Assembly (NCBI GenBank): GCA_035709005.1
Contig: DASTFB010000063.1
Span: 1-44,841 of the forward strand
Length of the DNA: 44,841 nt
Origin: Candidatus Methylomirabilota bacterium
Lineage (GTDB): Bacteria; Methylomirabilota; Methylomirabilia; Rokubacteriales; CSP1-6
Reading direction: 5' to 3'
In this document: positions 38,043 to 44,841 of the stretch, piece after piece
Position numbering within the stretch: the stretch's first letter is position 1
Layout of the letters: each line of letters starts with the position of its first letter
The notes under the pieces: generated by a model
Told to the model about the DNA's origin: nothing
Seen by the model: the letters and a program-made list of their open reading frames with translations, nothing else
Database searches by the model: none
Position numbers and translations under genes: made by a program

Positions 38043-38096
38043 GTCTACTCTGCCGCTCGCCTTGATACGCTCCGAACTGTCTACAAGCTGTCTACA
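38043..38096. other. GTCTAC repeats beside the tRNA scar, possible recombinase arm sites
   Basis: CTGTCTACA occurs at 38077-38085 and 38088-38096, start-to-start 11 bp, and a related CGTCTACT lies at 38042-38049. One-helical-turn direct repeats next to an att core resemble arm-type sites for integrase or excisionase. The second copy also forms GCTGT-CTAC-ACAGC. The remaining 37972-38322 shows no gene and no recognisable integrase remnant. Confidence 0.35.
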
Positions 38097-38322
38097 CAGC
38101 GGAGGCGACTGCGCCGTTACACAAGCCGGGGCTTCGGAGGCCGCTCCCCATTCGCGTCGATTCGGGGATAGGCGGAGCCCGACGGGAAGGTGCTATCGCG
38201 GAGGCCACGTGCTGGTGGCCATCTTGCCATGAGGGAGATGGTCGTCGTGACGGTTCTACGAGCCGGACCTGGTCATCTGGCGAGCGCCGGTCCATAGAGC
38301 CGACGCTGCGTCGCGGCACGCC

Positions 38323-39633
38323 TCACCACCGCTCCTGCTCGACCTTGCAACCGAGCCGTAGGAGCGCATCGACCAGCCCGAGCGCGTCCGCGACGTCCGG
38401 CGCGGTCGCCACCGCCGAGGCCACCAGCTGTGCACGCAGGCGCGCGAGTCCAGCCCGCTCTCCATCGTCGAGGGGTGAACCCCCGCCGGACTGCACAGCC
38501 TGTTCCAGCCAGGCCGCGCTGGTGCGATGGAGCGACACCGGGCGGTCGAGCCGCGTGCGCAGCAACCACCAGATCCTGAGCCCGCCGAGGTCGGCATCGC
38601 CCCAGTGCCGGAAGTCGAGCGCGGGCTTCCGCGCCGCGGCGAGGGCGTCGAGCAGGACCGGAGTCGGGAACCCCGCGGTGTAGACCGCGACCTCGCCCCG
38701 ATCACCGAGGCCCGCCGGCCCACCTGCCTCCTCGACGTAGGCCAGGAACGCCGTCTCGTTCTCGATGGTCGTGATGCGGCTGGTGGGCCCGCTGGCGATC
38801 GCCTCCGCCCACGCCTCGGTCCAGGCCTCCGGCAGGTGCGCCGCCGGCGCGAAGTCCTCCAGCTCGTAGACGCGCGGCGCGATCTTCAGGGTGGCCCGGC
38901 CCGCGCAGCGCAGGAGCCCGGGCTTGCGTCGAACGCCGTACGCCTCGAACAGCTCCGGGACGCGATCGCGGGACAGGCCCTCCCAGCGCGGATCGGCGCG
39001 AAGCAGGATGTCGGCGACGAGCGGCCGCACCACCGCCAGCCGCTTCGAATCGCCGTAGACGCGCTCGCTGACCACGCGCTCCCAGCCCGCCAGGCCCCGG
39101 GCCAGGGCCGCCGCGCCGGTCAGGGCGTCCAGCACGTCGCGACGCTCGCGCTTGAACCGCTCGCGCTGGACGCCGAGGAGCGACACGTCGGCCCTCGGGA
39201 TGCCGGTCGCCAGCTCGGCCAGATACGCCGCGAACCAGCCGGGCCCGGGCTCGACGCGGAGGCCGTCCACCAGGGCCGTGAGCGCCTGCAGATCCTCGCC
39301 CAGTGCCCGGAAGCCGAACGCCGCCGCCAGCTCGTAGGCGCGAGCAAGCTCGTCCGGGCCCACGCGCAGCTCGCGCGCCAGACCGGCGGCGTATCCCCGG
39401 TGCCGGACCACGCGCACGGCGCCCTCGCGCGCGAGCTGCTCCGCGGCCTCGCGGAGATCGGCCAGCATCTCGCGCCCGTCGGGATCGAACGCCTCGGGGA
39501 ACGTCGTGGCGTCGAGTCGGATGATCACGTCCTGCCGCCAGGGTCCCGGCCGCCCGAAGGCGGCGCTGCGCTCGTATTTATCGAGTAGTCGGCGCAGCAG
39601 GTCCCTGCGCGCCGTCGTCGCCGAGGTCGCCAT
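38323..39633 (-). CDS. jetD: Wadjet nuclease subunit JetD (DUF3322/DUF2220)
   Basis: 436 residues from ATG 39633. JetD is the Toprim-like nuclease that cleaves DNA looped by the JetABC motor, removing small circular plasmids. The N-terminal arm domain (1-about 230) includes LLRRLLDKYERSAAF. The C-terminal DUF2220 half has the Toprim-type acidic residues: Glu291 in IENETAFLAYV, then VYTAGFPTPVLLDALAA and WGDADLGG with Asp346 and Asp348 (a DxD motif). The start codon lies 56 bp inside the jetC gene. The conserved LLDKYERS stretch is itself encoded close to that region, so the overlap appears real. It is the last gene of the operon, and 352 bp of gene-free sequence separates it from the tRNA-Lys fragment. 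Confidence 0.88.
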   Translation of the reverse strand: MATSATTARRDLLRRLLDKYERSAAFGRPGPWRQDVIIRLDATTFPEAFDPDGREMLADLREAAEQLAREGAVRVVRHRGYAAGLARELRVGPDELARAYELAAAFGFRALGEDLQALTALVDGLRVEPGPGWFAAYLAELATGIPRADVSLLGVQRERFKRERRDVLDALTGAAALARGLAGWERVVSERVYGDSKRLAVVRPLVADILLRADPRWEGLSRDRVPELFEAYGVRRKPGLLRCAGRATLKIAPRVYELEDFAPAAHLPEAWTEAWAEAIASGPTSRITTIENETAFLAYVEEAGGPAGLGDRGEVAVYTAGFPTPVLLDALAAARKPALDFRHWGDADLGGLRIWWLLRTRLDRPVSLHRTSAAWLEQAVQSGGGSPLDDGERAGLARLRAQLVASAVATAPDVADALGLVDALLRLGCKVEQERW

Positions 39634-42600
39634 CCGGCTTGAACTCCTTGGTGAAGTCGAGAACGGTGGGCAGCCCGCTGACCGCGTCGCGATGGATGTA
39701 GAGGCTCGTCTCTGTCCACGGGGCCACCAGTTCGCTGCGCTCCTTCGGCGTGGCCATCAGGAGCTGCAGCCCGAGGCCGCGCGCGAAGCGCAGGGTCGCC
39801 TGGATGCGCGACTCGTCCATCTTCGAGAAGGCCTCGTCGAGCAGGACGAGGCCGCACCGCGGGCGGCCGTCGGGCGTCAGGCTCCGGTAGAGGCGGTACA
39901 GGGAGGCGAAGATGGCGATGTAGTATGGGTTCTGCGTCTCCCCGCCGGACTTGTCGCCGGCCACGCGGCCGTAGAGCGAGTGGGTGCCGTCGGCGTGCAG
40001 GATGCGCAGGTCGTAGTCGAAGTACTCGCGATAGTCCGCGCGCGAGTCCAGCTCGCTCTTCACCTGGCGTGCCTCGGCCTGGACGAGCCGCCCGAAGAGG
40101 TCCTCCAGCGTGCGCCGGGTGTCGTCACTGCCGAGCGCGCTGGCGCCGAAGAGCGAGTCCTTCTCGAAGCGGCCGGCGTCCATGATGAGGTCGTGGAAGA
40201 GGCGGTGTTCGGGCGCGACCTCGAGCGTGAACTGGTAGCGCTCCGACCCGAAGGGCACGTCCTTCAGCGCGCGGTTCAGCTCGTCGATCTGCCGCCGGAC
40301 GTCGACGAGGTTCTCGCGCAGGCGGAAGATGACGTCCTCGGCCAGCTGCTGGATCGCCTCGTCCTTGGCCCGGACGATGCGCTCGCGGTACTCGGGCAGG
40401 CGGCTGTCGCGCCACAGGTCCCGCTGGGCGCTGAAGTCGTCGTAGCCCTCGCCCTCGACCTCGGCGGCCAGGCCGAAGGTGTTGGCGTACTCGGTCTTGA
40501 GCCTGACGAGGCTCAGCACGAGCCCCTGGACGCGGCTGTCGATGTTCCGGTACTGGCGCTCAAACACCTCGCGGATCTCGGCCGCCTCGCGGTCGGCGCG
40601 CTCGCGGCGGTAGCGCTCCTCGTAGCCGGCGCGGCGCTCGGCGTCCTCGGCAGCACCGGGCACGAGGGCGTCGAGACGGGTCCGCGCCTCCTGCCCGGCC
40701 AGCGCCGCGCGCGCGCGCTCGGCGCCGGCGTGCTCCAGATCGCGGGCGCAGGCGCCGACGCGCTCGCGGAGATCTCCCCGCTCGCGGTCCAGGCGCTGCA
40801 GCTCGGCGTCGGCGGCGTCGCGCTCGCGCTGGAGGTGCTCCACTTCGCGGCGGTCGATCCGGTCGAGCTGCCGCTGGAGCAGCGCCGCGCGGGCGCGCAG
40901 GTCGGGCAGGCGCTGGGCCGCCTCGACGAGGCGGGGCAGCTCGACGGCCTCGCCCAGCGCCCTTCGGCACGCCCCCGCGGCGTTCCGCAGCCACTGCACG
41001 GCCCGGGCGAGGTCGACGACGGCCGCGGAGAGCTCGCCCAGACGCCGGCCGATCTCCTCCTGCCGCCGCAGGCGGGCGGCCTCGCCGACGTAGTGGCGGC
41101 GGAACACCTCGAGCGGCGTCTGCCGCGCCACGTGGTTCTGGTACACCATGACCGTGTCGGTGATGGCCCGGCGGTGGCGGCGCAGCTCCTGCTCGCTCTC
41201 GCAGCAGATGACGTCGCCGAGCAGGAAATCGACGTAGGCGCGGGCCAGGGGGTCGTCGGTGGCGACCTGCTCCGCGAGCGACCGCGCCTCGCGGCGCGGC
41301 GCCATGGCCTGGATGCGCTCGATGTCGACGAGCCCGACGCTCGCGATGAAGATGCGGCCCCGGCCCGGCAGCGTGTAGTCGCGCTTGTGCCGCTCGTAGA
41401 GCGCGAGGGCCCGCGGGAAGTCACCGGGGGCGACGAGCACGTCGAACCGGCGCGTGTTGAGGTAGCCCTCCACCGCGTCGCGCCACCGCGCCGACGCCAC
41501 CTCGATGAGCTCGCAGAGCGGCCGGGGCTCGCGGGCGCCGCCGAGCCGGGCCCGCAGCAGGTGCAGGAGACCCTCGGCGCCGTCCGGATAGCGCTGCCGC
41601 CCGCGCTCGAGGTCGGCCTGCTCCGCCTCCAGCAGATGGCCCTCCCGATTGGTGGCCTCCAGCGCCTCGTCGAGCCGCGCCAGGGCCACGGCGATGGCGT
41701 CGGCGGCCCGCCCGAGGTGGCGGGTCCAGGTGGCGAGGTCGCGGCCGCCCAGGTGTCCGTCGCGCGCGAGCGTCTCGCGCAAGCGCCCGACCACGGCCGG
41801 CTCGTCGGGGGCGCCGAGCAAGGACGGGGACGGGAAGGCGTCGGGCTGGACGCTCCGGATGTCGCGAGCCTCCTGGCCGATGAGCGTGTCGAGCACCGCC
41901 CGCTGGCCGTCGAGGATGCGGCGGGCCCGGGTCTCCGAGTCGGCGGCGTCGCCGATCTCGCGCCGCGTCGTCTCCAGGTCGCGCTCGAGCGCCTGGATCT
42001 CGCGGAAGCCCGGCGTGGCCACCAGGAGCTCGGTCAGGCGGTCGCGCTCGCGCAGAAAGAAGGCCCGCTGATCGTCGGCGCGCGCGAGGTCGGCGGCGAA
42101 CGCGTCGCGGGCGCGCGCGGTCTCCTCCAGATGCCGGTCGATCTCGTGCAGGCGGCCCTCGGCCAGCTCGACGTCGGCCCGCAGCGAGAGGTAGTGGTGG
42201 CTCTCGGCCGTACGGCGCTCCTGGGCGATGCGCTCCCCCTGCGTGCAGATGGCGTCGAGGGCCGCGAGCCGGCGCTCGGCGTCGCGCGCCTGGGCCTCGA
42301 GCCGCTTGTAGTGCTCGAGGTTGGCCTGGAGCGACTCGGTGTCGACGGGCCGCTCGTCCAGGAGGTAGTGAAAGACGAAGTCGCGGACCTCGCCGATCGG
42401 CTTGAAGTCGAGGGCCTTGACGATGAGCCGGTGGAACGCCTCCGGTAGGGCGCCGAGGCGATGGCGCAGCTCGTCGCGATAGGTGGCGGCGTCGGCGAAG
42501 GACCGGGCGTGCGGGACCGCGCGCAGGGCCTGCCGGAAGTCGCGCAGCGGCCGCACGAGGTCGCCGGGGGCGATCGCGGGGACGTCCGCCGCCGCGCTTC

Positions 42601-43006
42601 GCGGGACGACGAAGTGGACCCGGGCGACGTGCGTATCGGTCTCGGCCGCCTCCATGGCCAGGCCGCACGCGAAGTCGCCGGCGGGATCCTGGTAGTCGGT
42701 GAACTGGAGGATCACGTACGACGAGCACGCGCCCCGGCCGAACCGGACCTGGCCGGGGCGCGTCTCGTCCTCGGAGCCCAGCTTGTAGCGCACGTAGCCG
42801 TGCAGGCTCCGACGGCTCTGCTCGTTGGCGGCCTTGTTGAAGCGCACCTGCTGCTGGTCGGCCACCAGCGCCCACTGGACGGCGTCGAGCACCGTCGACT
42901 TGCCGCTGCCGTTGTCGCCGAGCAGCAGGCAGCTGCCGCCGAGCCAGAACGTCTGGTCGGCGAAGTGGTACCAGTTCACGAGGCGGATGGCGGCCAGGTG
43001 AATCAT
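39578..43006 (-). CDS. jetC: Wadjet SMC-like ATPase JetC
   Basis: 1142 residues from ATG 43006, which overlaps the jetB stop by ATGA. The frame stays open upstream, but that is antisense to or out of frame with jetB and jetA. The N-terminal head begins MIHLAAIRLVNWYHFADQTF and has Walker A GDNGSGKST (30-38). Long coiled-coil arms rich in Arg, Glu, Ala and Leu (about 240-480 and 680-930) flank a hinge-like region (about 490-650). The C-terminal head has the SMC signature DKSGGETQ (1018-1025) and Walker B CGLVLLDEAFSKMD (1051-1064). JetC dimers bound by JetA and JetB extrude DNA loops and deliver plasmid DNA to JetD. The head resembles MukB/MksB-type SMCs. Confidence 0.93.
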   Translation of the reverse strand: MIHLAAIRLVNWYHFADQTFWLGGSCLLLGDNGSGKSTVLDAVQWALVADQQQVRFNKAANEQSRRSLHGYVRYKLGSEDETRPGQVRFGRGACSSYVILQFTDYQDPAGDFACGLAMEAAETDTHVARVHFVVPRSAAADVPAIAPGDLVRPLRDFRQALRAVPHARSFADAATYRDELRHRLGALPEAFHRLIVKALDFKPIGEVRDFVFHYLLDERPVDTESLQANLEHYKRLEAQARDAERRLAALDAICTQGERIAQERRTAESHHYLSLRADVELAEGRLHEIDRHLEETARARDAFAADLARADDQRAFFLRERDRLTELLVATPGFREIQALERDLETTRREIGDAADSETRARRILDGQRAVLDTLIGQEARDIRSVQPDAFPSPSLLGAPDEPAVVGRLRETLARDGHLGGRDLATWTRHLGRAADAIAVALARLDEALEATNREGHLLEAEQADLERGRQRYPDGAEGLLHLLRARLGGAREPRPLCELIEVASARWRDAVEGYLNTRRFDVLVAPGDFPRALALYERHKRDYTLPGRGRIFIASVGLVDIERIQAMAPRREARSLAEQVATDDPLARAYVDFLLGDVICCESEQELRRHRRAITDTVMVYQNHVARQTPLEVFRRHYVGEAARLRRQEEIGRRLGELSAAVVDLARAVQWLRNAAGACRRALGEAVELPRLVEAAQRLPDLRARAALLQRQLDRIDRREVEHLQRERDAADAELQRLDRERGDLRERVGACARDLEHAGAERARAALAGQEARTRLDALVPGAAEDAERRAGYEERYRRERADREAAEIREVFERQYRNIDSRVQGLVLSLVRLKTEYANTFGLAAEVEGEGYDDFSAQRDLWRDSRLPEYRERIVRAKDEAIQQLAEDVIFRLRENLVDVRRQIDELNRALKDVPFGSERYQFTLEVAPEHRLFHDLIMDAGRFEKDSLFGASALGSDDTRRTLEDLFGRLVQAEARQVKSELDSRADYREYFDYDLRILHADGTHSLYGRVAGDKSGGETQNPYYIAIFASLYRLYRSLTPDGRPRCGLVLLDEAFSKMDESRIQATLRFARGLGLQLLMATPKERSELVAPWTETSLYIHRDAVSGLPTVLDFTKEFKPDGDLGDDGAQGPAAPTTR

Positions 43007-43650
43007 CGGGACTCCTCGCCGTCCTCGGGGTCGTCGGCGGGGCCGCCGTCGTCGGCCGAGACCAGCGACCCCGTGTAGGCGCGGATCCGCTCGGCCATCT
43101 CGGCGATGCGGTCGGGCGGCAGCACCTTCTCGATGAGCGCGCTCACCTCGAACGTCTCGGTGTCCTCGCCGGCGAACCCGCGCTCGATCACGATCAGGGA
43201 GTGACGACCCAGCCGCCGCAGGGCGTGCTCGAGCGCGCGCCGGGAGAGCTGCACGGCGGGCTTGCCCGACTGGATGAGCCGCTCGCGCAGGGCCCCGACG
43301 GACATCTCGCATCGGAGGTCCTCGCTCGCCTGCTGCATCTGCTCGTGATAGGCCAGCCGGAGCGTGCACAGCACCAGGCTCTCGAGCTTCGAGAGCCGCA
43401 CGCGCTGCTCTCCCGATTCGTGGACCGCCCGGCACAGTCGGAGACCGAGGTCGATCTCGAGCCGCCATCCGCCGATCCGGAGGTAGCCGTCGATGAGCTC
43501 GCGGTGCCGCTCCGCGAAGCGCCAGTCCGGATCGGGCCGCATGGCGGGCCCCGGCGTGAGCACGTGGCCGGACAACAGGCGGGTCACCACCTCGCGAAAG
43601 CGGTCCTGCTGCGCCGGTTCGAGCCCGGCGTAGTCCGCGGTGAAGTCCAC
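43003..43650 (-). CDS. jetB: Wadjet subunit JetB (DUF4194)
   Basis: 215 residues from GTG 43650, 3 bp after the jetA stop. It is predicted mostly helical with two winged-helix-like segments: LSKLESLVLCTLRLAYHEQM and RRALEHALRRLGRHSLIVIE. The tail is acidic (DDGGPADDPEDGEE). The size, the placement between JetA and JetC and the helix pattern fit DUF4194/MukE-like KITE subunits that dimerise and hold the kleisin JetA on the SMC heads. It overlaps jetC by four bases (ATGA), which implies coupled translation. Confidence 0.87.
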   Translation of the reverse strand: MDFTADYAGLEPAQQDRFREVVTRLLSGHVLTPGPAMRPDPDWRFAERHRELIDGYLRIGGWRLEIDLGLRLCRAVHESGEQRVRLSKLESLVLCTLRLAYHEQMQQASEDLRCEMSVGALRERLIQSGKPAVQLSRRALEHALRRLGRHSLIVIERGFAGEDTETFEVSALIEKVLPPDRIAEMAERIRAYTGSLVSADDGGPADDPEDGEESR

Positions 43651-43653
43651 GAC

Positions 43654-44841
43654 TCACGCCCTCCGCCGGCGGCCCACGAAGCCGCGCGGGAAGCCATAGG
43701 GACCATGGCGGGCGAGGCGCTCCTCCGCGGGCGCCGGGTCGCGCTCGAACCGGTAGGGCGAGCGGCCGTCGAGCCCGTAGGCCACGGTGTAGATGAGGCG
43801 GACGTAGTCCGTGTCGGTGTCCGGCGCCACCTCGGCGAGCGGCGCGGCGGCGCGGGCGCCGAGCAGGCCCTCGACGAAGGCCTCGACCCGCGAGCGCGCG
43901 AACGGCCGGCGCAGGCGCGGCGCGATGTCGCGCCGGAGCTCCGCGGTCTCGGGCGCGCGGCGGGCGAGCGGCTGGGCCTCCGGACGCGGCCGCCGCCGCG
44001 GGGGCGTGTATAGGAAGCCGCTGGCGAGCAGCTCGCAGCGATAGACGTCGAAGACGAGGTCGGGCGCCCGATCGCGCGCGAGCACGTCGACGATGCGCTG
44101 CAGCTGCCCTTCGGTCCGGGTGTCCTGCCGGAGGAGATACATGAGCTTGCGGAGGGCGACGCCGCTGAAACGGGCGTTTCGGACGTCGATGTCGTCGACG
44201 AGCCGGGGCAGCGTCTCGAACTGCGTCCTCAGGAGCCGCAGGTCCGCGGTCACGGCGGCGCCGGCGGCCTGCGAGTCGACGGAGAGCTGCTCGGCGTACC
44301 AGCGGCCAGCCGCCTCGAGCGCTCGCCCGTCGGCCTCGATCGCGTCGAGGCGGTGCAGGATCTCGCCGCGCCACTTGTAGAGATTGTCGACGGTCTTGAG
44401 CCGGTGATAGTTCGCCAGCACCGCGTGGCGGTAGTGGTCGAGACCCTCCTCGAGCACGCCGGACGCCGACGTCGCCGCGTCGAGCAATCGCTGGGTCGAT
44501 GCAAAGATGTTGCGGTCGAGGATCTTCAGCTCCCGGATCATGTCCAGCGTGTGCCGGCGCGCCTCGCTGAGCGACACGCCGGGCCGTCCGGCGAAGACGT
44601 CCGCCCGCAGCTGCGAGGCGATGGAGTGCGCGTACCCCTGGAACAGGGGTTGCTCATCGCGGGCGACGCGGACGAGCGCTTCCAGGATGCGCGCCGCGTA
44701 CGGGAAGAAGTTGAGCACCTCACCGACCGCGCTGCGGTACTCGAAGTGGAACCAGCCGGCGGCCTCGAGCCGACCGACGAGCCGGCGCGCCGTCGCGCGC
44801 AGCAGCGCCGCGTCGTCGCTCGCCGGCTCGCCGGCGTCGCC
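43654..44841 (-). CDS. jetA: Wadjet kleisin subunit JetA, N terminus outside window
   Basis: The frame is open from the right window edge to the stop at 43654, 395 residues. An internal ATG at 44718 is not the true start, because coding sequence continues upstream with LRATARRLVGRLEAAGWFHF, which matches the winged-helix start of JetA proteins. Further blocks are EVLNFFPYAARILEALVRVA, ASTQRLLDAATSASGVLEEG and YHRLKTVDNLYKWRGEILHR. The C-terminal part (about 290-395) has a second small domain with FVEGLLGARAAAPLAEVAPD and ends in GRRRRA. The JetA kleisin bridges the JetC heads and binds JetB. The Wadjet subtype is not certain; the JetC and JetA sequences look closer to type II than to the DUF3375 type. 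Confidence 0.85.
   Translation of the reverse strand, partial: GDAGEPASDDAALLRATARRLVGRLEAAGWFHFEYRSAVGEVLNFFPYAARILEALVRVARDEQPLFQGYAHSIASQLRADVFAGRPGVSLSEARRHTLDMIRELKILDRNIFASTQRLLDAATSASGVLEEGLDHYRHAVLANYHRLKTVDNLYKWRGEILHRLDAIEADGRALEAAGRWYAEQLSVDSQAAGAAVTADLRLLRTQFETLPRLVDDIDVRNARFSGVALRKLMYLLRQDTRTEGQLQRIVDVLARDRAPDLVFDVYRCELLASGFLYTPPRRRPRPEAQPLARRAPETAELRRDIAPRLRRPFARSRVEAFVEGLLGARAAAPLAEVAPDTDTDYVRLIYTVAYGLDGRSPYRFERDPAPAEERLARHGPYGFPRGFVGRRRRA

Noticed and set aside
43007-44374. Upstream extension of the jetC frame by 456 codons
   Set aside because: It overlaps jetB and jetA in a different frame and has Arg/Ala/Pro-rich shadow composition; the SMC head starts at 43006.

Overview
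The window is very GC-rich DNA (hand counts: 80% GC at 20881-20940, 57% at 36601-36660) from a free-living, catabolically versatile bacterium. The left edge carries a bacterial proteasome ATPase (Mpa/ARC type). Together with repeated LivKHMGF-type and sugar-type ABC importers, LLM-class monooxygenases, a CoxL-like molybdoenzyme and a KorAB ferredoxin oxidoreductase, this fits a soil or sediment lineage such as Rokubacteria/Methylomirabilota. The assignment is inference; no 16S gene is present.

Layout. 1-5836: proteasome ATPase, zinc alcohol dehydrogenase, class II aldolase, PurM, a cupin and an LLM monooxygenase, mostly separate units with short promoters. 6014-10053: a carbohydrate-type ABC importer (binding protein and two permeases) ending in an F420/FMN LLM oxidoreductase, then an MFS transporter facing it. 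11463-16174: a complete livKHMGF-type importer; livG appears to start at CTG inside the livM stop. 16304-18830: small membrane or stress-type genes, an enolase-superfamily enzyme, a monoheme cytochrome c and a BON lipoprotein. 18914-23597: a redox/sensing operon of SHP-type cytochrome, diheme cytochrome c, cytochrome b561, OmpR-type regulator, histidine kinase and two-domain multicopper oxidase. It is preceded by a PmrA-box-like direct repeat that the operon's own regulator may bind. 23594-28128: FAH-family hydrolase, CoxL-type oxidoreductase, TSUP permease and a DUF6524 protein. 28139-32885: a broken STAS gene, a three-hairpin repeat and a ugpBAEQ operon without ugpC. 32948-35646: korAB. 

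35844-38322 is a lower-GC junk-and-junction zone. It holds small NTF2-like and GYD genes, a CBS-domain remnant, a second copy of the three-hairpin repeat, and the 3' half of a tRNA-Lys(CUU) gene whose own terminator is intact but whose 5' half is gone. This is the expected scar of an element integrated into a tRNA gene. Directly beyond it, 38323-44841 encodes a Wadjet-type JetABCD system (SMC-like anti-plasmid defence) running off the right edge, so the defence operon probably sits at the end of an integrated island.

Regulatory pattern: at least seven genes have no ribosome-binding site but carry a TANNNT-like -10 hexamer 6-9 nt before the start codon, which points to common leaderless transcription. 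Other genes have clear AGGAGG-type sites. All calls are by reading the sequence; no database search was run.
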